The notes below the pieces were generated by a model. That model was not told the DNA's origin. It searched no databases and worked only from the letters and a program-made list of their open reading frames with translations. A stretch of DNA of 64,000 nucleotides, taken from NCBI GenBank assembly GCA_004028795.1, contig SAIW01000021.1, positions 1-64,000 on the forward strand, given 5' to 3'. Shown here piece by piece: positions 1-9,264 of the stretch. Within the stretch, counting starts at the first letter, position 1; each line of letters starts with the position of its first letter. The stretch comes from Chitinophagaceae bacterium (GTDB taxonomy: Bacteria; Bacteroidota; Bacteroidia; Chitinophagales; Chitinophagaceae). Position numbers and translations under genes: made by a program.

Positions 1-624
1 TTCAATCTGATTTATTTGATTTGAATTCATATTGCTTAAAAGGTTTGCCAATTCCGAACTACTTAAATAAGAAGGCTTACCGTCAACCATAACCAACACT
101 TCAGGCTTACCTTTCAAACTAATTTTTCCATCTTTATCAATAGAAACACCCGGCGATCTTTCCAATATTTCCAAAGCAGTTGAACCCACATTTGTAACTG
201 AAGCGTCAACATTTACTACCATGCGGTCAAGCTTTTGTTCTAATAACGGTTTTTTTGAAATCACCGTTACATTACTTAAACTCTTAGTTTGCTGTTGTAA
301 AACGATAGCATCAATATTTTTTACGGGCGATAAATTATTTATGTCAAACACGGTAGTGGTTTGTTTTACATAATTAATGGCAGAAACATTAACATAATAG
401 CTCCCCAAAGGAATGTTTTGAAATAAAAATTTTCCCTCTTTGTTAGTAACCGATAATTTAACTAATGAAGAATCTGATGCTTTCATCAATGAAATTGTTG
501 CAGCTTCCAAGGGTGTACTTTTATCATCCAGAACAATTCCTGTAATAGAAGTTGCTGTTGTTTGGGCAAAGATTTTAACTGAGATAACAGGTATCATCAG
601 TAAAAGAAAGATAGCTTTTTTCAT
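1..624 (-). CDS. TonB-dependent receptor-like outer membrane barrel, N-terminal part only
   Basis: Only the first 208 codons are present; the frame stays open through base 1, so the gene is cut by the window edge. It starts at an ATG at 622-624 with a lysine-containing, hydrophobic signal peptide ending FAQ near residue 21. Residues ~25-110 form a carboxypeptidase-regulatory-like beta-sandwich (SITGIVLDDKSTPLEAATIS). Residues ~125-205 resemble a TonB plug domain (LERSPGVSIDKDGKISLKG, then VMVDGKPSYL). This order is typical of Bacteroidota outer membrane beta-barrel family 3 proteins, paralogous to the barrel gene at 13.3-16 kb. The substrate cannot be told from this fragment. Family assignment is by recognition of the domain pattern; the barrel itself is not visible. 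Confidence 0.85.
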   Translation of the reverse strand, partial: MKKAIFLLLMIPVISVKIFAQTTATSITGIVLDDKSTPLEAATISLMKASDSSLVKLSVTNKEGKFLFQNIPLGSYYVNVSAINYVKQTTTVFDINNLSPVKNIDAIVLQQQTKSLSNVTVISKKPLLEQKLDRMVVNVDASVTNVGSTALEILERSPGVSIDKDGKISLKGKPEVLVMVDGKPSYLSSSELANLLSNMNSNQINQIE

Positions 625-644
625 ATACTTTTTGTTTGAAGACA

Positions 645-652
645 CAAACCTA
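645..652 (-). promoter_or_regulatory. Possible -7 promoter box of the TonB-type barrel gene
   Basis: The minus strand reads TAGGTTTG, matching the Bacteroidota -7 consensus TAnnTTTG, about 20 bases before the start codon. No good -33 TTTG is seen at the usual 19-20 bp spacing, so support is limited. Confidence 0.35.
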
Positions 653-940
653 TTGTGAAGAAAAAAGCAGATTTTTCAGATGATGCAAACAGGCAAAAAT
701 TTGCTGTGAACCCTAAAAGTTATTAATGATTACAAGCTGCAGATGCACCAAGACGAAAGGCAACACAACAATCGTATTGCAAAAGCGGGTTCCACATTGC
801 GTGTCTTTAACATTTTTTTCAATCAATAATCTTTCCTGTCTCGGTAACAAGATTCTAACTGGCAATAGAGGTTATCATCAACTGTAAGTTTTCATAAAAA
901 TTGATACAGTTAAAAGTATAAATGGTTTGCAGTACTATAA
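653..940. other. Intergenic stretch without a recognised gene
   Basis: Between the barrel gene and the tRNA terminator I see no open frame with family resemblance, no RNA fold I recognise, and no copy of the dispersed repeats found elsewhere in the window. Confidence 0.5.
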
Positions 941-972
941 ATAAAAAAGGTTTCAATTGCTTGAAACCTTTG
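941..972 (-). terminator. Intrinsic terminator after tRNA-Arg
   Basis: On the minus strand an 11-bp stem (AAAGGTTTCAA / TTGAAACCTTT) with a short GCAA loop is followed by a T-run. It lies 7 bases past the tRNA 3' end. Confidence 0.8.
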
Positions 973-979
973 ATTCTGC

Positions 980-1056
980 TGGTGACCGCGTTAGGATTCA
1001 AACCTAAAACCTTCTGATCCGTAGTCAGATGCTCTATTCAGTTGAGCTACGCAGCC
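980..1056 (-). tRNA. tRNA-Arg (anticodon ACG)
   Basis: Read on the minus strand, a 77-base cloverleaf can be folded. The acceptor GGCTGCG pairs with CGCGGTC (G-T and T-G wobbles), followed by discriminator A and an encoded CCA. The anticodon stem TCTGA/TCAGA encloses the loop CTACGGA with anticodon ACG, and the T-loop is the standard TTTGAATCC. ACG is read as inosine-CG after tadA editing, the usual bacterial tRNA-Arg2. The gene stands alone and is followed by an intrinsic terminator. Confidence 0.97.
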
Positions 1057-1116
1057 ATTTTTAAATCGGGCTGCAAATATAATTGCAAAACACTAAAGTG
1101 TAAAACGATTTTAATC

Positions 1117-1926
1117 TTATTTCAAACCATAAATACCTGCAGCAGATTTTTCTAAAACAGATTTCGGCAATAACCAGGCAAAAAATGCAGATAGTTTATT
1201 TACAAAACCTGTTATTACTTCAGGTTTCTTGGCAAACATTCCATTTAAAGCTATTACTGCAACTGTTTTCGCACTCATATTAAATTTCTCTGCTAATTTT
1301 TTTGCTTTTGCATTGGTAACATTGGCTCTGTTAGGAAAATCTGTATCTGTAGCCCCGGGGCAAACGGCTGTAACTGATACATTGCTGTTTTTTAATTCAT
1401 ACCGTAAGCCTCTGCTGAAGCTTAGTAAGAATGCTTTACTCGCAGCATAAATATTTAACCCCGGTACAGCTTGATAAGCAGCACCACTGCAAACATTCAA
1501 TATATATGAGGGGTGCTTTTTCAACTGTGGTAAAAACAGATAAGTTAATGCTACAGGCATATTGATATTAACCTGCATATTAGCTAAATGTTCTTCTAAA
1601 CTATATTCGTCTAAAAGCCCGTTTAAGCCATAACCGGCGTTGTTTACGAGTATATTGATTGAATAATTTTTTTCAACACACCAATTGTAAATAGCATAGC
1701 CAGCATCTGCATTTGCTAAATCTACTGCTAAATAATCAGCTATAATTCCAAACTCATCAGCTAAATCTTTTGCTAAAGCCTTTAATAAGTTTTCACTTCT
1801 TGCAATTAAAAGTAAATTATTTTTTTTTGCAGCCAGTTCTATGGCAATTGCTTTACCTATTCCTTTACTAGCTCCTGTAATTAATGCGTACAATGTAATT
1901 GGTTTTGAAATAAAAAAGCCAATCAT
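1117..1926 (-). CDS. SDR-family NAD(P)-dependent oxidoreductase
   Basis: This 269-residue classical short-chain dehydrogenase has a Rossmann fold. The cofactor motif TGASKGIG is at residues 17-24 and NNAG at 95-98. The catalytic set is Ser147, Tyr160 and Lys164 (YAASK). Arg43 after the second beta strand would suit NADP(H). The substrate is not predictable; the sequence resembles the broad DltE/YqjQ-like group of cytoplasmic SDRs. The ATG at 1924-1926 is the only sensible start, as the first beta strand follows directly. The next gene upstream is the PhyH protein, 33 bp away on the same strand, so the two may be co-transcribed. Confidence 0.9.
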   Translation of the reverse strand: MIGFFISKPITLYALITGASKGIGKAIAIELAAKKNNLLLIARSENLLKALAKDLADEFGIIADYLAVDLANADAGYAIYNWCVEKNYSINILVNNAGYGLNGLLDEYSLEEHLANMQVNINMPVALTYLFLPQLKKHPSYILNVCSGAAYQAVPGLNIYAASKAFLLSFSRGLRYELKNSNVSVTAVCPGATDTDFPNRANVTNAKAKKLAEKFNMSAKTVAVIALNGMFAKKPEVITGFVNKLSAFFAWLLPKSVLEKSAAGIYGLK

Positions 1927-1959
1927 TAAGATTGACTTTATAAAGTTAATTATTGATTT

Positions 1960-2772
1960 TTATCTGGGAACTTTTGTTGCTAAACGATGGTAAAAAGGGG
2001 TTTTACTATTTTCAGATTTTGGCTTGTACTTACCTGTAATAATCGGCACGTACATTACCCTTCTTCTGCTTGCTTCGCCTATTAAAGGGGATTGTTTTAC
2101 TCTATGCCAGGTTCTTCCGTCATGCACTGTTAAATCCCCTGAATAAATATCAAACCCTACTTCTTTATCATCATCAGAATTGTCAATAAAATATTTTTTT
2201 CCGAATAACAGTTTTATCATGCTTTGTTTATGCGTACCGGGTATTACTCTTAAGCCGCCATTTTCAAAAAGGCAGGTATCTAAGTGAATGCCTACATTCA
2301 GCATCGGCATTATTTTCTGACCTAAGAATAAATCTCTCGGGCTATCGGTATGCCAACCCATTTGGGTAAAAGCACTGTTGGCTGTATTGATGTAATTATT
2401 AAAAACCAGACCATCCTTTTCATCTTCGGCAATACGGCCTTCATAAGGATATAATAACTCTGTAAGTACCTGCAATCTCGGGTCTTCTAATAAGCCTTTA
2501 AATGCAGCACTGTATTGGTTCATAAAACAAAAACGTTGAATTGTTTTATTACCTGCTTCATCTTTTCCGAATTTCAGAGGAATACCGTTTACTTTTTCTC
2601 TGTTCTCAGCAATCCAATCCTTTTCAATGCGTTGCATTTCTGAGATAAAAGTTTTTACAGTTTCCTGATTGATGAAATTGCGAAAAACAATCACTCCATG
2701 CTCGTCAAAAAAAGCCTTTTGCTCGTAAGTAAGGGTTTCACCTAATTCAAAATTACTCGTCCATTTCTTCAT
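1960..2772 (-). CDS. Phytanoyl-CoA dioxygenase (PhyH) family protein
   Basis: Predicted Fe(II)/2-oxoglutarate-dependent oxygenase. The iron-binding facial triad is visible as HTD (in GWHTDSPRD) and a distal His in GRTWHRVKQSP; the later Arg (SRRR) could bind 2-oxoglutarate. I chose the ATG at 2770-2772 (product MKKWTSNF..., 270 residues). The frame can be extended by 12 codons only through a TTG. Substrate unknown: bacterial PhyH proteins hydroxylate lipids, amino acids or secondary metabolites. A second PhyH gene lies at 21.4 kb but is clearly different. It lies directly upstream of the SDR gene, which would fit a short oxidative pathway, but that is inference. Confidence 0.85.
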   Translation of the reverse strand: MKKWTSNFELGETLTYEQKAFFDEHGVIVFRNFINQETVKTFISEMQRIEKDWIAENREKVNGIPLKFGKDEAGNKTIQRFCFMNQYSAAFKGLLEDPRLQVLTELLYPYEGRIAEDEKDGLVFNNYINTANSAFTQMGWHTDSPRDLFLGQKIMPMLNVGIHLDTCLFENGGLRVIPGTHKQSMIKLLFGKKYFIDNSDDDKEVGFDIYSGDLTVHDGRTWHRVKQSPLIGEASRRRVMYVPIITGKYKPKSENSKTPFYHRLATKVPR

Positions 2773-2911
2773 GCAATTCTCAATTAAAGGGTATGTTCTT
2801 AATTGCAATGTTAATTAATTATTATAAAATTATGAACTGGTTGTAAAATAAACATTTAAAAATTTGTTTTATTAAGCCTGTTCAATTTTTTGAACTAATA
2901 CATTTGCAGCA

Positions 2912-4027
2912 ATGAAAAAATGCAGGGGTTTATTAATAATGGTTGCTTTTTGTAGTGTATTGGCAGTACATGGGCAGGTTTCAATGGATTCCACTAATAA
3001 AATTCCTGTTGAGCTGATAAACAAAAGAAACTTATTAGTGTTTCCGGTTATAGCAAGCTCAATTGAAACAAAATTAATGTTCGGAGCAGCAGGCTCTCTT
3101 ACTTTTCATCTTTCTAAAACAGATACCAATACCAGAACTTCTAATCTACAATCTTTGGTTGCGTACACACTTAACAAGCAGTTTATTGCAGCACTAAATG
3201 GAGCTGAATATTTTAATAAAGAAAAATACATTTTAAACCAGCAGTTATCTTACAGTGCCTTTCCAGATAAATTTTGGGGTTTGGGAAACAATACACCCGA
3301 TAGTAATGTTGAAAACTATAATTATCACCAATACTACATTTACCTGCATTTAATGAGGCATTTAGGAAACAATTTATACTTAGGAGCTTTGTATGAATTA
3401 CAAGGTGTTTACAATGTAGAATATGAATTGGGTGGAATTTTTGATAAAGAGAATATTACCGGAAGAGATGGCTACCTCGTTTCGGGGCTTGGTTTAAGTT
3501 TTACATACGATACAAGAAATGATGCTTTTGCACCTAATAAAGGTTGGTTTGCACAGGCTTATTTTAATCACTTCGATAAAGTTTTCGGTTCAAAATATAA
3601 CTACACCAATTTTGTTCTTGATGTAAGAACTTACATCCGGTTCTTTAAAAAGCAGGTCTTGGCTTTGCAGGCTTATGGCTTTACGAACAGTAGTGAAGAA
3701 GTACCTTTTAGAAGTTTAGCTACGTTTGGTGGTTACAACAGCATGCGTGGTTATTACGATGGAAGGTATAGGGAAAAAAATCAATATGTTTTACAGGCTG
3801 AATACCGTTTTCCGATTTATAAAAGATTTGGTGCAGCTGTATTTACAGATTGCGGCGATGTTGGCCATACTATTCATGACTTTTCTTGGAATACTATTAA
3901 ATATTCTTATGGCGGCGGACTTCGGTTTCAATTAACCAAAAAAGAAAAACTAAACCTTAGAATTGATTATGGTATCGGTGCAAATAATAACAATGGTTTT
4001 TATTTACAGTTGGCAGAAGCTTTTTAA
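2912..4027 (+). CDS. Omp85/BamA-like outer membrane beta-barrel protein
   Basis: A 371-residue protein with an N-terminal signal peptide (cleavage probably after VHGQ, residue ~22), followed directly by a 16-strand-type barrel without POTRA domains. The hallmark is the L6 loop motif SMRGYYDGRYREKN (the (V/M)RGY/F signature of Omp85 barrels), followed by alternating barrel strands to the C-terminus. It belongs to the short 'surface antigen D15-like' proteins found in Bacteroidota; these may insert or anchor outer membrane components, but the role is unproven. A TACATTTG box at 2899-2906 ends only 5 bp before the ATG, so the mRNA may be leaderless. Confidence 0.85.
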   Translation: MKKCRGLLIMVAFCSVLAVHGQVSMDSTNKIPVELINKRNLLVFPVIASSIETKLMFGAAGSLTFHLSKTDTNTRTSNLQSLVAYTLNKQFIAALNGAEYFNKEKYILNQQLSYSAFPDKFWGLGNNTPDSNVENYNYHQYYIYLHLMRHLGNNLYLGALYELQGVYNVEYELGGIFDKENITGRDGYLVSGLGLSFTYDTRNDAFAPNKGWFAQAYFNHFDKVFGSKYNYTNFVLDVRTYIRFFKKQVLALQAYGFTNSSEEVPFRSLATFGGYNSMRGYYDGRYREKNQYVLQAEYRFPIYKRFGAAVFTDCGDVGHTIHDFSWNTIKYSYGGGLRFQLTKKEKLNLRIDYGIGANNNNGFYLQLAEAF

Positions 4028-4029
4028 AA

Positions 4030-5004
4030 TTATTTCAACTCCCATACCAAAGCACTGGCACCTAAAATAGCAGCATCATCTTCTTTTAATTCGCTGAATA
4101 AAAGCTTCACTTTATTTTGAAATACAGGAAGCAGGTTGGCTTCCATATGTTCACGTGTCGGCTTTAGTAGTAATTCTCCTGCTTTGCATAAGCCACCAAA
4201 AAGAATAATCGCTTCAGGAGAGGAGAACATTATAAAATTCGCTAAAGCCATTCCTAAAATTTTTCCTGTAAAAGCATATACTTCATTAGCTAATTTATCT
4301 CCTGCAATAGCACAATCATAAACAACTTTGCTGTCAATTTCCTCAGTGTCGTATTTGGTTAAAAGAGATTTTGAATCAAATTTTTTCTCTAATAATTCAA
4401 GTGCTGTCAGCCTTACACCTGTTGCTGAGCAATATACTTCTACACTGCCTCTTGCACCGGTTCCTTTATGTAATCTTCCATCCGGAATAATAATAGTATG
4501 GCCTAATTCACCTGCAAAACCATCATGTCCGTAAATTAATTGCCCGTTAGCAACAATACCGCTTCCTACACCCGTTCCCAAAGTAATCATAATAAAATCC
4601 TTCATTCCTTTTGCTGCACCATACATCATTTCACCAACAGCTGCTGCATTAGCATCGTTGGTTAATGCACAAGGCAATTGAAATTTTCCGGTCATTAATT
4701 TCGTCATAGGAACAATGCCTTTCCATTTTAAATTAGGTGCATATTCAATGGTTCCTGTATAATAATTGCCGTTAGGTGCACCAATGCCAATACCTCTGAT
4801 ATATTCAATTCCGCCAACACTTTCAATAGATGGAAGAATGAGATTGTATAATTCCTCTATGTAAGGCTCAATAGTATCGTGGCCTCGGCTGCTCATAGCA
4901 CCTCTATATAAAATGCTGCCTCTGTGATCTACTATGCCAAAAACTGTATTGGTACCGCCGATATCAATACCTATAGCATATTGCTGAGAAACGGGAATAT
5001 TCAT
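4030..5004 (-). CDS. ROK-family sugar kinase (probable glucokinase)
   Basis: Cytoplasmic 324-residue ROK kinase, likely phosphorylating glucose or a related hexose with ATP. The phosphate-binding motif GIDIGGTNT is at 12-20, the catalytic Asp at 117 (LTNDANAAA), GTGVGSGI at 143-150, and the ROK signature Glu166 and His169 in AGELGHT. Oddly, the zinc site that normally reads CxCGxxGCxE is HKGTGARGSVE here, so all three cysteines are replaced (K180, T182, S187) while Glu189 remains. Located next to a hexose porter and the glycogen genes, which supports a glucokinase role; N-acetylated sugars remain possible. It converges with the Omp85-like gene with a 2-bp gap. Confidence 0.88.
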   Translation of the reverse strand: MNIPVSQQYAIGIDIGGTNTVFGIVDHRGSILYRGAMSSRGHDTIEPYIEELYNLILPSIESVGGIEYIRGIGIGAPNGNYYTGTIEYAPNLKWKGIVPMTKLMTGKFQLPCALTNDANAAAVGEMMYGAAKGMKDFIMITLGTGVGSGIVANGQLIYGHDGFAGELGHTIIIPDGRLHKGTGARGSVEVYCSATGVRLTALELLEKKFDSKSLLTKYDTEEIDSKVVYDCAIAGDKLANEVYAFTGKILGMALANFIMFSSPEAIILFGGLCKAGELLLKPTREHMEANLLPVFQNKVKLLFSELKEDDAAILGASALVWELK

Positions 5005-5088
5005 ATGGTAAATTTTGCCGTTAAATATAAAAGCAGTTTCTTGTACTGTTTAAAAAAACTTTATTAAGTTACGCCAAAATTACTTGCT

Positions 5089-6357
5089 ATGCTTGCAAAT
5101 GTATCTGTTGAAAAAAAGAATTATACTTTTCCGTTACTGATTATAGGAGCTTTCTTTTTTATTTTCGGATTTACTACTTGGGCAAACAGCCAACTGATAC
5201 CCTATTTTAAAATAGCATGTGAACTTTCAACATCTCAATCATTATTAGTAGCAACTGCTTTTTTTGCTGCATATTTTGTAATGGCTTTACCATCATCTTT
5301 TATATTAGATAAGTTGGGATATAAGAAGGGAATGATTTTGGGCTTATTAATAATGGCTACAGGTGCATTGCTTTTTATACCCGCTGCAAATGCACGCAGT
5401 TATTCAATGTTTCTGTTAGCATTGTTTGTAATAGGAACCGGACTGGCTTTATTACAAACTGCTTCTAACCCATACGTTACAATTCTTGGCCCTATAGAAT
5501 ATGCAGCACAAAGAATAAGTATAATGGGTATTTGCAATAAGCTGGCAGGAATTGTAGCTGTTGTAGTTATGGGTGGAATTGTATTAAAAGATGTGGATGC
5601 TTTTAAAGCAAAACTATTAACACTTTCAGTTGATGATAAAGCAAGAGAATTAAATACTTTAATTATAAGAGTTATTCACCCATACATAACCATTGCAGTT
5701 ATATTGGTTGTATTTGCTTTTATATTAATTTTCTTACAACTTCCTGAAGTAAAACAAGAAGAAAACAGCAGCGACAGTGCAGCTTCAAAAAACAAAACAA
5801 GTATTTTTCAATTTCCTCATTTATTGTTAGGGGCATTAGCTATTTTCTTTTATGTTGGAGTTGAAGTGATAAGCTACGATACTTTCGCAGGCTTTGGAGA
5901 ATCATTAGGCTATCCGCTTCAGAAAGCGTCGGGTTTTGCAAAATTTACAGGTTACGGTTTGTTGCTTGGCTATGTTTTGGGTATCATCTGTATTCCGAAA
6001 TTCATTACTCAAAGAAGAGCATTAATAGTAAGTTGTGTACTTAGTTTTTTGTTTGTATTACTTGCTATTCTAACTAAAGGCAGCATAGCTGTTTTTTGCT
6101 TCGCAGGATTAGGTTTATCTAACGCATTAATGTGGCCCGCTATCTGGCCTTTGGCAATAAATGGTTTAGGAAGGTTTACTAAAACGGGTGCCGCTTTATT
6201 AATTATGGGTATTGCAGGCGGTGCTATTTTACCGCCACTGTATGGTAAAGTTGCTGAAGCAATTGCATCTAAACAAATGGCTTACTGGACGCTTTTGCCT
6301 TGTTATATTTATTTATTTTATTATGCAGTTAAAGGGTATAAAACAGGTTTGAAATAA
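5089..6357 (+). CDS. FucP/GluP-like sugar:proton symporter (MFS)
   Basis: A 422-residue inner membrane protein with 12 predicted helices. The first region (FGFTTWANSQLIPYFK) carries the asparagine/glutamine-rich helix typical of FHS-family fucose, glucose and galactose porters, and the pattern ALLQTASNPYVTILGP is the best-conserved family motif (TxxNPYxxxLG). Probable job: proton-coupled uptake of glucose or a related hexose. It is divergent from the ROK kinase (84 bp apart) and 19 bp upstream of glgA, so uptake, phosphorylation and storage genes are grouped. Exact sugar not determined. Confidence 0.9.
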   Translation: MLANVSVEKKNYTFPLLIIGAFFFIFGFTTWANSQLIPYFKIACELSTSQSLLVATAFFAAYFVMALPSSFILDKLGYKKGMILGLLIMATGALLFIPAANARSYSMFLLALFVIGTGLALLQTASNPYVTILGPIEYAAQRISIMGICNKLAGIVAVVVMGGIVLKDVDAFKAKLLTLSVDDKARELNTLIIRVIHPYITIAVILVVFAFILIFLQLPEVKQEENSSDSAASKNKTSIFQFPHLLLGALAIFFYVGVEVISYDTFAGFGESLGYPLQKASGFAKFTGYGLLLGYVLGIICIPKFITQRRALIVSCVLSFLFVLLAILTKGSIAVFCFAGLGLSNALMWPAIWPLAINGLGRFTKTGAALLIMGIAGGAILPPLYGKVAEAIASKQMAYWTLLPCYIYLFYYAVKGYKTGLK

Positions 6358-6376
6358 CATAAACTTATTTAAAACT

Positions 6377-7795
6377 ATGGAAATAATTCATGTAAGTGCA
6401 GAGTGTTATCCCGTTGCAAAAGCGGGTGGATTGGGAGATGTAGTTGGTGCATTACCAAAATATCAATGTAAGGCCGGTCATTATGCAAAAGTGGTTATGC
6501 CGATGTACAGAACTAAGTTTCTCTTTGAGAATGATTGGACTGTAGATTTTAAAGGGAATACTAACATGGGAGATTATTTCTTTGAATACACCGTATTGAA
6601 AGAAACTACAGGTAAATTGGGCTTTGATTTATACTTAATTGAAATAGCAGGATTAACAGACCGTGAAAAAGTATATGGCTACAGTGATGACACAGAAAGA
6701 TTTGTAAGTTTTCAGATTGCTGTGGTTAATTGGCTAAGCCAATGGGAGCATGTACCGGACGTTGTGCATTGCCACGACCATCATGCAGGATTAATTCCTT
6801 TTATGATGAAACATTGTTTGGCTTACAGAAATAAGCTGCAAAACGTACCTTCTGTATTCACTATTCATAATGGCCAATATCAAGGGTGGATGGGTTGGGA
6901 TAAGAGTGTTTTATTACCTGAATGGGATGATTGGAAACATGGTGAATTAGAATGGGCCAATACCATTAACCCTTTAGCAAGTGCGGTAAAATGTGCATGG
7001 AAAGTAACTACAGTAAGCTGGAGTTATATGAATGAGTTAAGATATAACAGTAATGGATTGGAAGATTTGTTTGAATATGAAAAAGGAAAGTGCAGTGGAA
7101 TATTAAACGGTATTGATAATGAAGTTTGGGATCCTGCAACAGACCCATTAATTAAACATCATTACAAACCTTCCGGTGTTAAAACAGGAAAAAAGAAAAA
7201 CAAAAAAGTACTGTGCGAGCAATTCAGTTTAGATGAAAACGTACCGTTGATTGTTTTTATAGGAAGATTAGTGGGAGAGAAAGCTGCTGATGTTTTACCT
7301 GATGCCTTTCTTTCAGTTCTTTATTCAATGAAAAATGAAGTAAGCTTTTTGATATTAGGAAGCGGAGACCCGCATGTAGAATGGCAGCTATCAACTATCA
7401 ACGGGCAGTTTCCCGGCTATTACCATTGTGAAATTGGTTTTAAGGAAGCATTGTCTCATCAAATGTATGCAGGGGCAGATTTTTTATTAATGCCAAGCCG
7501 TGTTGAACCTTGCGGATTAAACCAAATGTATGCCATGCGTTATGGTACGGTGCCGATGGTTAGAAGCACAGGTGGTTTACAGGATACAGTTTTAGATATG
7601 GGCGATTGGCAGGGCTTTGGTATAAGGTTTAATAATCCTTCAGTTGAAGATATTCATTACTCTATCAGCCGTGCTGTAAGTGTTTATAAAGATAATACAC
7701 ATATGATGTGGATGCGGCAGCATATGATGCAGATAGACCATAGCTGGGAAAGCACCGTTGAGCAGTATATCAATCTCTACCAATCCTTAAAATAA
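6377..7795 (+). CDS. glgA: Glycogen synthase (ADP-glucose type, GT5)
   Basis: Adds glucose from ADP-glucose to the non-reducing ends of alpha-1,4-glucan in the cytoplasm. The 472-residue GT-B protein opens with the GT5 motif KAGGLGDVVGALPKY at 15-29 (KTGGLGDV in E. coli). It has HCHDHHAG near residue 130, FIGRLVGEKAAD in the second Rossmann domain, and the acceptor/donor motif SRVEPCGLNQMYAMRYG near 375-391 followed by STGGLQDTV. Length is normal for bacterial GlgA. It probably shares a transcript with the sugar porter 19 bp upstream and is followed 87 bp later by glgC, its substrate-supplying partner. Confidence 0.95.
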   Translation: MEIIHVSAECYPVAKAGGLGDVVGALPKYQCKAGHYAKVVMPMYRTKFLFENDWTVDFKGNTNMGDYFFEYTVLKETTGKLGFDLYLIEIAGLTDREKVYGYSDDTERFVSFQIAVVNWLSQWEHVPDVVHCHDHHAGLIPFMMKHCLAYRNKLQNVPSVFTIHNGQYQGWMGWDKSVLLPEWDDWKHGELEWANTINPLASAVKCAWKVTTVSWSYMNELRYNSNGLEDLFEYEKGKCSGILNGIDNEVWDPATDPLIKHHYKPSGVKTGKKKNKKVLCEQFSLDENVPLIVFIGRLVGEKAADVLPDAFLSVLYSMKNEVSFLILGSGDPHVEWQLSTINGQFPGYYHCEIGFKEALSHQMYAGADFLLMPSRVEPCGLNQMYAMRYGTVPMVRSTGGLQDTVLDMGDWQGFGIRFNNPSVEDIHYSISRAVSVYKDNTHMMWMRQHMMQIDHSWESTVEQYINLYQSLK

Positions 7796-7882
7796 ATTTT
7801 ATAACACTAATTATGTTTGTGTGTAATAAACCTTTAGCTTTAGTTTAAATTACAATATTAGTCCCTCATAAATTCTCCTGCT

Positions 7883-9166
7883 ATGATTTCAATGACGAAA
7901 AGTGTGGTATCAGTAATTCTTGGTGGTGGTGCAGGTACAAGGTTATATCCTTTAACAGCATCACGTTCTAAACCTGCTGTTCCTATTGCAGGTAAGTATC
8001 GCTTAGTTGATATTCCTATCAGCAATTGCATGAACAGTGCCATCAACAGAATGTTTGTATTAACACAATTCAATTCTGCATCTCTTAATAAACATATTAA
8101 AAATACCTATCATTTCAGTGCGTTTAGTACAGGATTTGTTGATATTCTGGCAGCGGAACAAACGCCTGACAATCCGGGTTGGTTTCAGGGTACTGCTGAT
8201 GCAGTAAGGCAATCATTAAGGCATATTTCAAACTTAGAGTTTGAATATATTTTAATATTAAGTGGCGACCAGCTATATCAAATGGATTTTGCTGAAATGA
8301 TTAATGAGCATAAAGCAAAAGGAGCAGATATATCAATAGCAACTATACCCGTAGGTGCAAGAGATGCTTCTGAATTTGGTATTCTGAAAACCAATGAAGA
8401 GAATAAGATTACTTCATTCATAGAAAAACCTAAAAATGATATATTAGGTGAATGGGTGAGTGATACAGGAGATAAAATGCGTAGTGAAGGAAGAGTATAT
8501 CTTGCATCAATGGGTATTTATGTTTTTAATAAACAGGTACTTTATAACTTGCTGAAAGAAGAATATCCAACGGCAACAGATTTCGGCAAAGAAATTATTC
8601 CAAATTCAATTGCTAAGTATAATGTTTCAAGCTATCAATACGATGGTTATTGGACAGATATAGGAAATATTTATTCTTTTTATGAAGCAAACCTTGCATT
8701 AACATACGAGTTACCTCCGTTTAATTTGTTTGATAATACAAAAACTGTTTACAGCCGTGCAAGAATGTTACCTCCTGCAAAAATCAGCGGAACAACATTA
8801 GAAAAAACTGTAATAGCTGAAGGCTCTATTATTAATGCCAGCAGATTAGAAAATTCGGTTGTTGGTATTCGTGCAAGAATCGGTCATGGTTCAACCGTAG
8901 TAAGCACTTACATAATGGGTAACGATTATTATGAAACTTTAGAGTTAATGCAGGAGAATATTAATAAAGGAGTTCCGCGAATTGGTATTGGCGACAGATG
9001 TTATATTAAAGACGCCATTATAGATAAGAATTGCAGAATAGGGAATGATGTTAGAATTAATGGCGGGAAACATTTAGAAAATACAGACCATCCTTTATAC
9101 ACGGTAAAAGATGGAATTATCGTTGTAAAGAAAGGAGCTATACTGCCTGATGGATTTGTAATTTAA
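7883..9166 (+). CDS. glgC: Glucose-1-phosphate adenylyltransferase
   Basis: Makes ADP-glucose from glucose-1-phosphate and ATP, the committed step of bacterial glycogen synthesis. The 427-residue protein has the nucleotidyltransferase signature GGGAGTRLYPLTASRSKPAV, the WFQGTADAVRQ segment, the glucose-1-phosphate loop (SFIEKPK), and a C-terminal left-handed beta-helix with hexapeptide-type repeats. Sequence style is plant/cyanobacteria-like, as usual in Bacteroidota. Start could be ATG 7883 or the in-frame ATG at 7892. An intrinsic terminator follows. Confidence 0.95.
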   Translation: MISMTKSVVSVILGGGAGTRLYPLTASRSKPAVPIAGKYRLVDIPISNCMNSAINRMFVLTQFNSASLNKHIKNTYHFSAFSTGFVDILAAEQTPDNPGWFQGTADAVRQSLRHISNLEFEYILILSGDQLYQMDFAEMINEHKAKGADISIATIPVGARDASEFGILKTNEENKITSFIEKPKNDILGEWVSDTGDKMRSEGRVYLASMGIYVFNKQVLYNLLKEEYPTATDFGKEIIPNSIAKYNVSSYQYDGYWTDIGNIYSFYEANLALTYELPPFNLFDNTKTVYSRARMLPPAKISGTTLEKTVIAEGSIINASRLENSVVGIRARIGHGSTVVSTYIMGNDYYETLELMQENINKGVPRIGIGDRCYIKDAIIDKNCRIGNDVRINGGKHLENTDHPLYTVKDGIIVVKKGAILPDGFVI

Positions 9167-9172
9167 AAAATT

Positions 9173-9203
9173 AAACATCCTTTTTGGTAAAGGATGTTTT
9201 TTT
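9173..9203 (+). terminator. Intrinsic terminator after glgC
   Basis: AACATCCTTT pairs with AAAGGATGTT around a TTGGT loop, followed by a run of Ts, starting 7 bases after the glgC stop codon. Confidence 0.85.
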
Positions 9204-9264
9204 ATACTACTTTCACAATTGTGTAAATAATACACATTAAAGATTTTTATTAAAAACGATTGCT

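Noticed and set aside
440-658. Open frame on the plus strand near the left edge
   Set aside because: It is antisense to the partial TonB-type barrel gene, which has a signal peptide and recognisable domains; the plus-strand product resembles nothing.
1960-2808. PhyH protein starting at the TTG at 2808
   Set aside because: An ATG 12 codons later gives the usual N-terminus; the extension is not conserved-looking.
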